Notes: a model not told the origin generated them from the letters alone. A stretch of DNA of 64,000 nucleotides from Urophycis tenuis (GCA_036785325.1 JAXIVH010000045.1:1917969-1981968); one strand, 5' to 3'; shown: positions 51,275 through 62,495, numbered from the stretch's first letter. Numbers and translations are program-made.

Positions 51275-52714
51275 ATGTTACGTCTCCGGACCTTCTCAAA
51301 GACCCCCCCACCTCAGCTTGCTTCCCACTACAGCATTCTCAAACGACCAAGGTACGTCCACCAAGGCTCTGGTCGCAACTTTAAATACACCCTAAACACC
51401 AACACAAACATCCGCTCCTTCTGGTCCACTGGGCCCCGCCCCCCTCCTTGCACTGCCCGTCCAGTCAATCCTGTCAATCACAGTGTACTGTCCCCCCTGC
51501 TCAAAGCAACCCTTTATACTCCACTCACATGTCTGAAATTCTGTCTGTTGAACACCAGATCCCTTAGTAATAAGGCTCTGTTAATCGCTGACTTCATTAT
51601 TAACCGCAATCTAGACATTCTCTGCCTTACTGAGACCTGGCAACAACCAAACGACTTCTCCCATCTTAATGAGGCTGTCCCACCGGGCTTTTCTTTTATC
51701 AGTAAACCCCGTGCTACTGGGAGGGGGGGTGGCCTTGCTCTCCTGCACCGGGATCACATCAAAGTCACTGCTGTCACATTCCCCCATCACTCCTCTTTTG
51801 AATGTCTAGCGGTAAAACTCACAGGCCCTAAACCCATTATCATTGTCACCATCTACAGACCACCAAAACCCTCTGCTGTTTTCCTCAATGAATTCTCATC
51901 ACTACTAACATCTGTATGTGCAATGTCCCCCAATGTTATCCTCCTCGGTGATTTTAACATCCACATCGACAACCCATCCAATATCCTTGCTAACGACTTC
52001 ACATCACTTCTGGACTGTCTTGGTATCACACAACATGTCAACCTCCCAACCCATAACAAAGGTCACATACTGGATTTAATCTGCTGTACTGACATCACTC
52101 CCACTAACCTTGATGTCACTGATTTCCCCAATTTTGACCACAAAGCAGTACTTTTTGACATTCACACCCAACTACACAAAACCAAGGGACAACGGACCAT
52201 CTCATTCAGAAACATCAAACATATCATCACCACTGATCTCTCCACTCTGATCAGCTCCTACCCCAGCCCTCCCCCAGCATCCTCCCTGACTGACCTGGTG
52301 ACTCATTACAATAACTGCCTCTCCTTTTCCCTCACCACCCTGGCTCACTTGAAAACCCGCTCAGTCATATTCACTCACACTGCTCCCTGGTTCACCCATG
52401 AGCTCCGCCAGCTCAAAGCCACTGGCCGTCGACTAGAGCGACTTTACAAAAAGACTGGACTCACTGTACACAGGCAAATGTACTTGGACCACCTCCATCA
52501 CTACAAGAACGCCCTCACCACTGCCAAATCTTCATACTACTCCAACATTATCAACACTGGTACAGGTAACAATAGAGTCCTATTCTCAACATTCAGCCAC
52601 TTAAAACCCTCCCTCCAGACATTTCCACCGTCCAGTGCACTGCCTTCTTGGACTTTTTCAGCTCTAAAATCAAAACCATTCACCAACAACTGGCCTCATC
52701 TTTCACCTCCTTAA
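51275..52714 (+). pseudogene. L2 LINE ORF2: endonuclease and linker
   Basis: It contains CLLNTRSLSNKALLIADFII, LDILCLTETWQQPNDFSHLN (catalytic TETW), ATGRGGGLALLHRDHIKVTA, NVILLGDFNIHIDNPSNILA (GDFN) and VTDFPNFDHKAVLFDIHTQL (last motif with Asn-Phe-Asp-His in place of SDH). A helical linker follows. The frame is lost near 52630. The SDH change would weaken the endonuclease. Confidence 0.9.
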
Positions 52715-53622
52715 ATGACCCACCCTGGATGATCACCACCGGCCAACCTCACATCAGCCCCCTCTCTGACTTCACCCCAGTATCAGAACACACCATCGTG
52801 GAACTCATCCATAAAGCCAAAACCACCACCTGCCAGCTCGATCCTCTTCCCACCTCCCTTGTCAAAGCATGTTTGCCGTCCATTTCCCCCATGATAACCA
52901 ACATAATTAACTCCTCCCTCACTACTGGTACTGTACCCCCCCACTCTCAAACTGGCTGCCATCACACCCATCCTGAAAAAACCTGGTGCTGACCCAGCCT
53001 ACCTCAACCACTATCGGCCCATCTCCAACCTCCCCTTTATCTCCAAAACACTTGAAAGGGTGGTCGCCGCACAACTACAGTCCCACCTCGAAACAAACAA
53101 TCTCCACGAACCCTTCCAATCCGGCTTCCGTCCTAAACACAGCACTGAAATAGCCCTAGTCAAAATCACCAACGACCTCCTCCGTGCAGCTGACTCTGGA
53201 CTACTCACCATTCTCATTCTCCTTGACCTCAGCGCAGCATTTGACACCATCTCCCACCCTCTGCTCCTGGACCACCTGGCTGGCATTGGGATCACTCGTG
53301 CTGCACTCTCCTGGTTCACATCATACCTCACTGACCGTCAACAATCTGTGCAATTAAGGAACCACAAGTCTCGGTGTCTGGGTGTCTCACTGGGTGTCCC
53401 CAGGGGTCAGTCTTGGGTCCCCTTCTCTTCACCATTTACCTCCTCCTCCTTTGCACAATCCTCCGTCACCATGGGGTCCATTTTCACTGCTACGCTGATG
53501 ACACTCAGTTCTACAGCTCCTCCAAACCCACTGCTGCCATCCCTCCCACCTCACTCACCACCTGCTTTGGCGACATCCAGAGCTGGATGAGCAGGAATTT
53601 TCCTCAAACTCAACGGCAATAA
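52648..53622 (+). pseudogene. L2 LINE ORF2: reverse transcriptase
   Basis: 52648-52992 covers the pre-RT region (VELIHKAKTTTCQLDPLPTS). After a frameshift, 53060-53590 reads LHEPFQSGFRPKHSTEIALV and ILLDLSAAFDTISHPLLLDH (motif A). After another, 53374-53622 reads GCPQGSVLGPLLFTIYLLLL and FHCYADDTQFYSSS (YADD). Each break is a small indel. Confidence 0.9.
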
Positions 53623-54349
53623 AACCGAGGCCCTGCTCATCGGCTCCAAATCCACCCTCACCAAATCACAAGACACCCCAGCTCCACCCATCATCATCGA
53701 TGGATTCCCTGTACCCTTCTCCTCCCAAGTCAAGAGCCTCGGCGTCATTCTGGACAACACCCTCTCATTTGCACCCCATATTCAAAACATCACCCGGACT
53801 GCATTCTTCTACCTCCGCAACATCTCCAGACTCTGTCCATCACTGACCCAATCCAGCACCGAAATCCTGGTCCACTCATTTGTCACATCACGCATGGATT
53901 ACTGCAATGCCCTCCTCACTGGACTCCCTACCAAACTCATCAACAGACTGCAAATTATTCAGAACTCGACCACCCGGATCATCACCCGCACCAAATCCGC
54001 TGACCACATCACCCCTGTCCTCATTCAACTTCACTGGCTCCCGGTACAATACCGCATCCACTACAGGAACCTCCTCCTCACCTACAAAGCTCTCCACAAC
54101 CTAGCCCCCACTTACCTCTGCGACCTCCTTCACGAATACACTCCCTCCCGCTCCCTCTGCTCATCCTCTGCTGGACTATTAATCATCCCCACATCACGCC
54201 TCAGTACCATGGGTGCCCGATCCCTCAGCTGCTCAGCACCCAGGTTCTGGAACTCCCTCCCCTCACACATAAGACATAAGTCTGACACCATCACAATCTT
54301 CAAGTCACATCTCAAAACACACCTGTTCAAACTGGCATACACACTATAA
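53619..54349 (+). pseudogene. L2 LINE ORF2: C-terminal domain
   Basis: From 53619 the sequence codes for LLIGSKSTLTKSQDTPAPP, LGVILDNTLSFAPHIQNITR and SFVTSRMDYCNALLTGLPTK, then LIQLHWLPVQYRIHYRNLLL and SCSAPRFWNSLPSHIRHKSD, to a stop at 54347-54349. This block is diagnostic for fish L2 elements. It is intact from 53894. Confidence 0.9.
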
Positions 54350-54480
54350 CTGGACACTACTTCACTTGCTTTTATCACATTGTCTTGTTTTTACCATGTT
54401 GTCTTGTTTTTAATGATGTTAAGATTTTATACTTTGTAAGGTGACCTTGGGTGACATGAAAGGCGCCTCTAAATTAAATG

Positions 54481-54508
54481 TATTATTATTATTATTATTA
54501 TTATTACC
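54481..54508 (+). repeat. (ATT)n tail of the L2 LINE
   Basis: Nine ATT units directly after the L2 3' end; the insertion tail. Confidence 0.9.
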
Positions 54509-54518
54509 AGAGAAACCT

Positions 54519-54813
54519 CAATAGATCCCTCACTTTTGGAATGTTCCCCCTGTGGACAGGCATATGCTCCTGAGGCTGTGGTTTGAGTTTGTTTATACCT
54601 TTATTCGCTGAGTGAGAATCCTGTATAGTTCCAAACACTGGGTAAGTTAAGATTCTCACTTGTCTCTCAATGAAATTGGTGATGGCAATGAATGTAGCTC
54701 TCCATTTGCATCCCTCTTGCAGTTCATAGGCTACAGTTATCCATTTGTCTCGGAATTTTATAAGGCAACTTCCTTATAATGGTAAGCATATTGGCAGGCA
54801 GATCCAGCTCATG
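54519..54813 (-). pseudogene. BEL/Pao RT segment left of the L2 insertion, and deletion junction
   Basis: On the - strand 54600-54519 reads a conserved RT piece (EHMPVHRGNIPKVRDLL) that leads into the motif resuming at 47570. Between 54600 and gag at 54814 the sequence is non-coding, so protease and most of the RT N terminus have been lost. Confidence 0.65.
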
Positions 54814-55533
54814 TCAATATTCTACCCCCTCCATGGCATTCGAACAGCCTCTGAGGAAAAGGCTGTAGTCCCGGAGAGCTTTTACATCTTCTGTCTTGAT
54901 AGGAGGCCATAAAAGAGCCCTTTCCCTATATGCAGAGGATACTTGCTGCTCATTTCCAAAATGCTCCCTTAGTAAGGCTTTAGCTTTAACGTAACCTCTT
55001 TCTGAGTTAAAGTGCTGGCAGCTTCTCACCAGTTCCTTAGAGTGACCCCTAGTGTACTGTTCCAGGAAATACAGTTTATCGCTGCAGTTCTTAGGGTTTC
55101 TGTCCACACTATTCTCAAAAGCTCTTATAAATGCATTATATTTGAGTGGATCCCCATCAGAAATTTGGATTTCTCTCCTTGGCAATGATGAGAGGCTTTG
55201 CTGTTGAATTAAGAGGGTAGTTATTTCATTTAGCTTTCTCATAATTCCCAGCATATTGTCTTGATTCTCATTTCTTGACCCAAATCCTGCATTCAATGTG
55301 TATCCATATTGAGGTTGTGCATTCTCATTCGCATTGTGGTTGACTGGATGTTGTTTGGGTTGATTAAATGACACAGGCTCATAGTGAATGAAATGAGGTG
55401 CAGCTTTCTCTTTAGGCCTTGTTCCTGGATCCAAGCAGTCATGTGTAGTTACCCTTTGTTTCACTGACATTTGTGGAATAAACATATTTGTATTAGCTGT
55501 GAGAGTTTCTGTTTGTGATTTTCCTTTTCCCAA
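54814..55533 (-). pseudogene. BEL/Pao gag
   Basis: 240 codons contain the Pao gag core: SLPRREIQISDGDPLKYNAF, IRAFENSVDRNPKNCSDKLY, FLEQYTRGHSKELVRSCQHF and VKAKALLREHFGNEQQVSSA. The frame reaches a TAG next to GVEY. This capsid-like domain packages element RNA. Confidence 0.85.
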
Positions 55534-55984
55534 TAAGAGTTCATTCCATCTGAATGCCCTGTTATGGAACTCTTTCCACTTAGGATGCTGTGAGACCTTA
55601 ACACTTTGAACTATTTTGCCATATGTCCTCCAATGTCTTCATCCCGTTTGAGCTGCTCCTTTTTCCTTTTCAGTTGTTCTCCTGCTCCTCCAGTTGATGT
55701 TTGTCCTTTAATAATTTCTGTCTTGCCATTAATGCTGCCAAGTCAGCTTGCTTTCAGACATGCAGAGGAAAACAGCAGACCTTCTTCCAGTAGCAGAGTT
55801 TTTGCTTCTCACATTTGACACACTGTCCCTTGGTGTTATGTCATCTTGCAAATCCTCTGTACTGATTATTGTTGAAGCTTGTGTTGAAACTTGAGGCTCA
55901 TCCCTGGTTGGACACCGAAGCACTTCCTAATTTATTGTGGCTTGAGGCAAACTGAGGCTGTTATTTTCTTGTGATTCCTCTGAT

Positions 55985-56305
55985 TCACTCTGCCACCTTT
56001 TGACACTCTTTAAATGTGTAACTGCAGTTCATGATGCTGGAAAACCATTTATTTTGTCTATTTTGTTCATACTCCATGAGTAAAGAAATCAAAACCTCAT
56101 GTGACATGGTAGCATTTTCACAAAGTTTATTTATTTTTTCAAAATTGAATTGCACATAAACATTTTTCTTTGTTTTCATGAGAGCTTTCATTTCTGTTCT
56201 GTATCTGCGTTCACATTGAAGCTTTTTCCATTTTATTTGCCCATGCCTTGACTGTGAGTGTGGTTTGTCTTTTCCCATGCCCATGCTCCATTTCAACGTC
56301 AGCAT
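55985..56305 (-). pseudogene. BEL/Pao gag N-terminal region (probable)
   Basis: 106 codons rich in Lys, Glu and Met (RRYRTEMKALMKTKKNVYVQ), lying upstream of gag in the same orientation. Assignment is by position; the ORF was not recognised by itself. Confidence 0.45.
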
Positions 56306-57357
56306 TTATTTCACTAATTTTCCTCCTTTAATTTCCTTTTGATTTTTTCTTTTTCAATATATCGTTTGTGCATTTGAAACACATCCACAGAGACAAATGA
56401 AATCCATCCAACAAATATCATCCATATCGCACACAGCAGCAACTTCAGAGACAGAGCGTTGATTCATATTTCACAGCATAGTCAATTCAGAGACATAGCG
56501 TTGATTTCTTTCGCTATTTCCCCAGGGTGGAAGAAAGCATCCCGGTCATGGGTAAGTTCCAGAGTGTCAAACTTTGTCACAAGGTACAAAAACGAACTGG
56601 AAATATGCTGACTTAATAAACTAGGAAGGGATTCATCCCAGGTAAGTTAAAAAGGATGCAATCAGCTCACCAACAAATCAAAACAATTCAATGATACCAG
56701 AGATAAGAGTCTGAACTGAGTCACAGTTGTAAATATTTGTCAATGAAATGGCAATCTGAAATTAAATCAATCCATTGCTACTGCTGCTAATTAATTTCTT
56801 CCTGGCACTTGTGTATTGAGCAATATCTTATTCTACATTCACTAACACAGTCTTGCCACCTCTTAAACCAATATTTATTTGGCATGTAAGTTCATTTATG
56901 AAGCTTGGAGTCATCGACAGAAACTGGATAAACTCTGCTCCTTAACTAATTTTAGAAATTGCCCCAGTCTCTGTAAATGTGTCTCTCAACTTTGAATAGC
57001 TCTAGGAAGAAACTCTTAGCTAGGAACTTTAAGGGCCAAATTACAAATAATACACGTAAATTCTAGCTGATTGCAATGCATTTCTTAGGAGAAAGAAAAT
57101 AATTAAACTACTGATAATGTTTGAATTCTGTCAGTTGGTGAAATCAGATTGTAATGGCAAACACGTAGTAACACCTATTTCTGCAGTAGTACTTCCTAGT
57201 AGTAGTAAAAATTCCTTCAGGGAACACAACAAAACTACAAAAATTCTTAGCTTGCCAAGAAATACTATATAGTTATATATATTTTGTGATTTGACCTTCC
57301 TCCACCATGTCCTCCAACTTACATCATGATTCAACTTGCATCATGAATTCCTTTATT
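56306..57357. other. AT-rich stretch, possible BEL leader or LTR
   Basis: No coding. The phrase CAGAGACAGAGCGTTGATT / CAGAGACATAGCGTTGATT is repeated near 56445 and 56490. No LTR pair was recognised. Confidence 0.35.
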
Positions 57358-58614
57358 ATTGTGCATAGGAATCGCACAATCTAGATATCGCTTTTTGTCA
57401 TATTCTTCTTCTTCAAACCAAATTTCTGCAATTAATTGAGGTTAAATGACTGAACCTCGAGATTTCATTCAAACTATATTACATACTCTTCTGTTGGGGC
57501 CTGGCAGAAACACCTGCTTGCCCTTTGTGCCAGAGGAGAGGATCACTGGAGCACATCCTAAGCTGTTGCCCGAAAGCCCTGGGCGAGGGGCGCTACCGTT
57601 GGCGCCACGACCAGGTGCTGAAGGTGATAGCAGATACCATCTGCTCGGGGATCTCACTCAGCAAGCAGCAACAGCCAGCTAGGCATTCAATCACCTTTGT
57701 TAAATCTGGTGAGAAGCCTCAACACCGCCCAGGCCAAACAGGGGGGCTCCTGACAACAGCTAGGGACTGGCAGCTGATGGTGGACTTGGGGAAACAGCTT
57801 AAATTCCCAGAGTCCATCACAGTGACCACACTTAGGCCGGACTTGGTTCTTATGTCAGAATCAACAAGGCAGGTGATACTGCTGGAGTTGACTGTGCCCT
57901 GGGAAGACCGGATGGAGGAGGCATTTGAGAGGAAGATGGCCAAGTATGAGGAGCTGGCAGGCGAATGCCGGCGCAACGGATGGAAGATGGTGCAGTCCCA
58001 TTCAGGTTGGATGCCGAGGTTTCGCAGGCCAGTCTCTCTGCAGGGCCCTCAAGTTGTTGGGATAAGGGGACTGCACAACAAGAAAGCCATCAAAAACACC
58101 ACTGATGCTGCTGAGAAGGCATCAAGATGGCTGTGGATCATGAGGCGTGATCCGTGGGCCACACAAGCTACCTAGACACAAGCCGGGGTCTGATCACCCC
58201 CGGCTGGGTCGCCTGGGCGAGGGTGTCTGATGTTGAGAGACCCGAAACACCCTATGACCTCAGGTTACATCACTGATGATGTGTCTAGGTTGCACCAGAG
58301 GGTGTATATTAAACCATAGCTCTACCTCCGTAAAGCTGTGCTATGTATTTTTCATTTTGTAAACTTTCTACTTCTTGAGATATTTGCGATTAAAAACACA
58401 AACAAACTCCACATTGCGCCTAGGTTTCCATTGTTACGTTTGACTCCACTAATTCCTTTCCAGCTGTCAACTGGATGGCATTGCTCAGTGGGTAGAGTGT
58501 GGGTTCCAAAACCAGAAGGTTGGCGGTTTGATCCCTACCTCAATGACATTTTTCTCAATTATTACGGGCATTCCTATGCACAAGTAATTTCTCACATGGA
58601 ATTACATTTTCTAG
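57358..58614 (+). mobile_element. Helitron-like element, copy 2, split by a LINE
   Basis: Left part 57358-57484 and right part about 58318-58614 match the left and right parts of 4373-4818. They share TTGTGCATAGGAAT, AACCTCGAGATTTCATTCAA, the tRNA-like segment (GCTCAGTGGGTAGAG and GGTTTGATCC) and the terminus GGAATTACATTTTCTAG. The terminal hairpin has one mismatch here. The next base starts a hAT-like sequence rather than T. Confidence 0.6.
57485..58317 (+). mobile_element. 5'-truncated LINE with restriction-enzyme-like endonuclease
   Basis: The insert is absent from the copy at 4373-4818. Its frame (57495-58175) begins with a CCHC motif (CPLCQRRGSLEHILSCCP) and then RWRHDQVLKVIAD. The endonuclease follows: LRPDLVLMSESTRQVILLEL and TVPWEDRMEEAFERKMAKYE give the PD...E...K-type arrangement of R2-like LINEs. 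It ends RRDPWATQAT and TAG. The 3' UTR contains GGCTGGGTCGCCTGGGCGAG. The group (R2/R4/Hero/NeSL side) is inferred from domain type; the exact family is not known. Confidence 0.75.
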
Positions 58615-58740
58615 CAGTGGCGGCTCCTGAAGAAAATCTCAAGGGGGGCAATTTTTCTGATAATGATTAGGTGACCCATTCAATAGGTGCATTAAGCAAG
58701 ACAGTGTCAATTTGTTGTTAGATGATTAACTCATACAGAG
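58615..58740 (+). mobile_element. hAT-like left terminus (CAGTGGCGGCTCCTGA)
   Basis: CAGTGGCGGCTCCTGA is a terminal motif typical of fish hAT elements. It starts immediately after the Helitron-like CTAG. A right terminus was not found in the following 2 kb, so the element is truncated or degenerate. Confidence 0.45.
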
Positions 58741-60318
58741 TCTTCTTCTTCTTCTTTGTCCACTTGATGGCAACTCCATAAACAACTCCTGTAGCTCCAC
58801 AATTAATTATTTACTTGAATCTAATGTTGTATGATGTAAAATAGCTAAACAGGACACAAGATATGTCCAGCAACCACATAAAGACAGAGGCAGCATATTA
58901 AGTCAAGTATTTATTAACTGACCAAGGATCAAGAGTTTTCATAACCTTTAAAACATACCCATCAAAAACTTTGTCTAACTGTGCCACGAAGTCCACCAAT
59001 CCAAGAAAAATATCTGGGTTGGTGGAGCCCTCCATCTCATCCTTGCCTCACATAAGCTAACTCAAACACTCCGCAAAACTTCCCACACTGGATAAGCCCG
59101 TTGAGGATGTGTCGGTTTGTTTGGTGTTTTACAACTCTCTCACTCACTCTGTCAGATCCACCATCACAGAACTGGATTAAATCAACCCGTCACTGCTGTA
59201 TTGTATTTTTACAATTTGTCTGTCTACAACACTGAATTTTTTATATATTTATTTATTTAATTTTTATTCTTTTTTTATTTTATTTTTTGGTATTTTATTT
59301 TATTAATATTTTTTGTATTGTATTCACATTTATATGTGCCCTGGCTGCTATGGCGACCCAATTTCCCTTAGGGGACTAATAAAGTTTTATCCTATCCTTT
59401 CCTAGACAGTTGTACCTCAACAGTTTCGTTTCGGATACCAACTTTCTCCAAAAGCGTGATAGTCAACTTTCAGTTATCGAACAGGGAAACCACTTCAAAA
59501 ACGTTTCCAAAACATGGATGTAAACCCACTTTGATATATGCATTCCAGTAAAAGGCAGATCATTTTTCAGATCACAGAATAATTTTTATTATAATATATT
59601 GTCACAATGATTACAATAGTGCAGCAAAAATAATATAGACATTGTGAATATATACTGTATATAATTTGTATCCATAATGACATACATAATGAGATAAGCA
59701 CACCATCAATAGGCTTATCACAAAAGATGCTAAAGATTGTCAACATTACTCATTAATGTGAGCAAACATAAGCATCTCTTATTTAACAACACCTGTACAC
59801 AAGCCGCTTTAGGTGAAATAACATGACAGCTGTACATTTTCTTCTTCTTCTTCTTCTTCTTCCTCTTATTCTTCTCCCCCCCCCCCCCCCCCCCCCCCCC
59901 AACATAGTTCTTTTCTCTTACACCTTTTGAAGGAGATATACCCAGAACTGGAGGAAACTCTGATTATTTAGTTGTCTGTCAAAATGGCATGTGGGGTTAC
60001 CCCAAGGTCTTGGCCACTTCTGTTCAACCTTTATATACTCCCTCGAGTCAACATACTATGTGAATGACTTGCTGTCTCACTATCTATCTTTAAACTACAG
60101 TTAAATAATCATGTTTATGTCTATAATCATGTCTCTCTGACAACTGTTGTGCAGGGATATTCTTTGTCAGGGTTTCCATGGCGATGCAAGTAGTCATGCC
60201 AACTACAGCCAGCTGTTCCAGTTCCCCATTTTCTCATTACTATGGCGATAACAACATCCTGTGTGTGTGTTTAATGCTCGTCTCGACAGGAAAGGCAAAC
60301 TGTATGAACTGTTTCCCC

Positions 60319-60320
<2 letters not shown>
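58741..60320. other. Intergenic, degenerate repeats only
   Basis: 59330-59400 (CCCAATTTCCCTTAGGGGAC, TAATAAAGTTTTATCCTATC) resembles a LINE or SINE 3' tail common in fish. (CTT)n lies at 58740-58757 and 59840-59865. No gene is supported. Confidence 0.45.
59876..59900 (+). repeat. Poly-C tract
   Basis: A run of about 24 C after a CTT-rich stretch. It is prone to sequencing error and to G-quadruplex/i-motif formation. Confidence 0.9.

Positions 60321-60371
<51 letters not shown>
60321..60371 (+). repeat. (TG)n microsatellite
   Basis: An uninterrupted TG run of about 25 units; frames of VCVCVC across it are artefacts. Confidence 0.95.
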
Positions 60372-60373
<2 letters not shown>

Positions 60374-60568
60374 TTATTGTTGCTTGAGACAGACTCGGTG
60401 TAAGTGTTAAAATATATTATGTTGTATTTATTTAACATCCATTTGGAATTGTATCTTCTGTTATTGCATATTCCTTAACCAATGGCTGTGGGTGTCTGGG
60501 TGTACTTTTGTACATAAGTTAAAGACGGTATAGTGAAACAAAATTATCCTTGTGTAGCCTAAAGCTGC

Positions 60569-60572
<4 letters not shown>

Positions 60573-60622
<50 letters not shown>
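60573..60622 (+). repeat. (CT)n microsatellite
   Basis: An uninterrupted CT run of about 25 units. Confidence 0.95.
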
Positions 60623-60625
<3 letters not shown>

Positions 60626-60733
60626 CACAGTAGATGATTCATTAGAATATGGACAGGAAGGGAGGACAATACTGTATTTCTAAACAGGAAATTACATCAT
60701 CACTATGCACTCGGGTGCATCACATGCATCCGA

Positions 60734-60734
<1 letters not shown>

Positions 60735-60778
<44 letters not shown>
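60735..60778 (+). repeat. (AT)n microsatellite
   Basis: An uninterrupted AT run of about 22 units. Confidence 0.95.
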
Positions 60779-60779
<1 letters not shown>

Positions 60780-61078
60780 CAAACGTGATGAACACATGTT
60801 TCCTGTCATTCTACATCTTCCTGGGTCAAGGTGAAAGATGTAGAAACTTCTCCTTGTGCGTTAAAACATCCAACTAAAGATCTTTATTAATTCTCAACAG
60901 ATGTTGGAAGTGTTATTAGTATTTAGTTATTCATTTATTGTGCCCTATGTGGAGGGCTATAGCAAATTTCAAATACTTTTTTTTATTGTTTATTCGTTTG
61001 ATGATCACCTTTTTTAATGTATGTATTCATTTGCTGATAGGTATTTGGTATTGTATGTCACTGGCTTGCATACAAAAG

Positions 61079-61081
61079 TGC

Positions 61082-61139
<58 letters not shown>
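61079..61139 (+). repeat. (CA)n microsatellite with CG core
   Basis: CA repeats with a short CGCGCG interruption at 61089-61096, about 410 bases before the itga4 start. Confidence 0.95.
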
Positions 61140-61140
<1 letters not shown>

Positions 61141-61264
61141 AACATGTTCTGGTGGTGGGCCAGTTCAGGAAACTACATGATCTCTTTGGTATCATTTAGC
61201 TTAGTATTGAGCAACATTTTGTTTTGTAACATTGTATTTAGTTCCATTGACTTAACTCATGTAT

Positions 61265-61553
61265 TTACCTGATGGTTTGACGTGAGGGGGTTGTGCTCCT
61301 GGGTCAGGGGGGAGTATGACATCATAGCAGACGGCACGTGGACACACGCGGGGCGCAACCGAAGTGGTGAGCGCGCTCCTCGGACCCCTGATAACTGGTC
61401 ACCACGCGCTCCGGGTTCGGTTAGTAAACCGGCATGTTTCAAACGGATCGGTGAGATCCACTTTTCTTCTTCTACTCCTTTCTCTAGGCGGGCCTACTAA
61501 AAAAGTTGTGTGTGTGTGTGTGAAGTTGTTGTATGACTGGTAAATTGTGTGTG
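61265..61553 (+). promoter_or_regulatory. Likely itga4 promoter and 5' UTR region
   Basis: Relatively GC- and CpG-rich sequence (GCACGTGGACACACGCGGGG, GGTGAGCGCGCTCCTCGGAC) directly upstream of the first coding exon, in contrast with the AT-rich surroundings. No TATA box was identified. The transcription start is unknown. Confidence 0.45.
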
Positions 61554-61738
61554 ATGGCGCCGTCCGGTCACGAAGCCAACCCGAATGTGCCGCTCTCCTG
61601 GCTGCTGGTTGTGTGTTTATTTCTCCACGCGGCGGAGGGATATAACGTGGACACACAACACGTTATTGGATTCTCAGGTCCGAGCGGCTCCCGGTTCGGT
61701 TACTCCGTCCTGCTTCACCGCCACCGCCACGACATCTG
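61554..61738 (+). CDS. itga4: Integrin alpha-4, first coding exon
   Basis: Integrin alpha-4 pairs with beta-1 or beta-7 to form cell-surface receptors for VCAM-1, fibronectin and MAdCAM-1. The exon encodes MAPSGHEANPNV, the hydrophobic signal peptide PLSWLLVVCLFLHAAEG, then the mature N terminus YNVDTQHVIGFSGPSGSRFG and YSVLLHRHRHDI, the first beta-propeller strand. YNVD and a FGYSV motif are conserved in alpha-4/alpha-9. Alpha-4 is favoured over alpha-9 by the cwc22 neighbour. The donor TG|GTAAGA (phase 2, splitting the Trp codon) fits the known exon border. An in-frame ATG at 61533 would add seven residues; the later ATG gives a more normal signal peptide. Later exons are outside the window. 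Confidence 0.85.
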
Positions 61739-62495
61739 GTAAGAGATGACGACTACGATTACTGCCAGAGTTAGTTAAGTTATAACTTAAGGCTACTTGG
61801 TTAACCAGGAGGGGGGTTTGTTTGTAAATGAATGGTTGTTCAAAATCTATTTAATATCATGAGGAAAGAATATGCTCCGAGTGCGCTGCTGGTGAAGTAA
61901 AGGGACTGGACACAACGTGATGCAGAGCTGAAGGATGGTTGATGTGTTGCCCCACGGGCTGAGAAATGTCATCTCCACAAGGAAGTGAGAAACGTCACGT
62001 GGAGCTGGATGGAGCTTAGTTTAATGCTGTTCAAATTAATCATTTTTGTTGGTATATGAAATAGAATATGAATTAGATGCAGTACTACATAATTCACGTC
62101 AGAATTGGGCCCGAGTTACGCACACTGCTAATAAACTATTAGACTATTTTCGACTTGAAAATTCCAAAATATTATTCATCACGAAGTGTGCTCCACATTT
62201 TATTCTAACGGGTGATTGGCTTTATATGTCGTGCCTTTTTCATCTTAACGATTGGAAGTAGCGGTTTTGTGTAATTAAGACACATAAAAAAAGATTTGAA
62301 GACCACTCATTAACATAGACAGTTTCTTGACAGTTGACAGTATCTGTCTGTCTCTATCATCTGACTCACGCTGTCTCTCTCCCTCCCTCTCTTGTGTGTA
62401 GTGAACAAAGACACACATAGAGCTGGCCCTTCTCCTCTGTATGTGTTTGGCATTTGAACTCGGCTTCAGACTTCCCACTGCCTTCCATCATATAC

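Larger units (their letters stand above)
47571..54518 (+). mobile_element. L2-clade LINE (Maui-like) inserted in the BEL reverse transcriptase
   Basis: Its body runs from about 50779 through an endonuclease (51540-52160) and RT (52990-53620) to a C-terminal domain (53619-54349). The 3' end reads GTGACATGAAAGGCGCCTCT and AAATTAAATGTATT followed by (ATT)n, the L2 tail. 47571-47764 is taken as its 5' end, separated by a DNA transposon. The BEL frame is cut exactly at its borders; only a 3-bp ACC is shared at both ends. Frameshifts at about 52630, 52990, 53400 and 53600 make it inactive. Confidence 0.85.
27490..56305 (-). mobile_element. BEL/Pao LTR retrotransposon, interrupted twice
   Basis: Reading right to left on the - strand: gag (56305-55985, 55533-54814), reverse transcriptase (54600-54519 and 47570-46960), RNase H (46965-46816 and 29455-29082), a linker (28938-28606) and integrase (28347-27787, tail to about 27530). 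The order is that of Pao elements. The polymerase is split at 54519/47570 by an L2 LINE and at 46805/29462 by a hAT element; at both joins the reading frame and conserved motif continue across the gap. Protease and the start of the reverse transcriptase are missing between gag and 54600. The element is dead. Its own length would be about 4.5 kb. Confidence 0.85.

Noticed and set aside
60178..60387. Frames over (TG)n, (CA)n and (AT)n tracts here and at 13.2-13.5, 29.8-30.1, 60.9-61.3 and 62.4-62.8 kb
   Set aside because: Low-complexity translations (VCVC, THTH, IYIY) with no domain; artefacts of microsatellites.
62046..62261. 71-codon frame as itga4 exon 2
   Set aside because: It lacks the propeller motif expected after exon 1 and has no suitable acceptor in phase 2.
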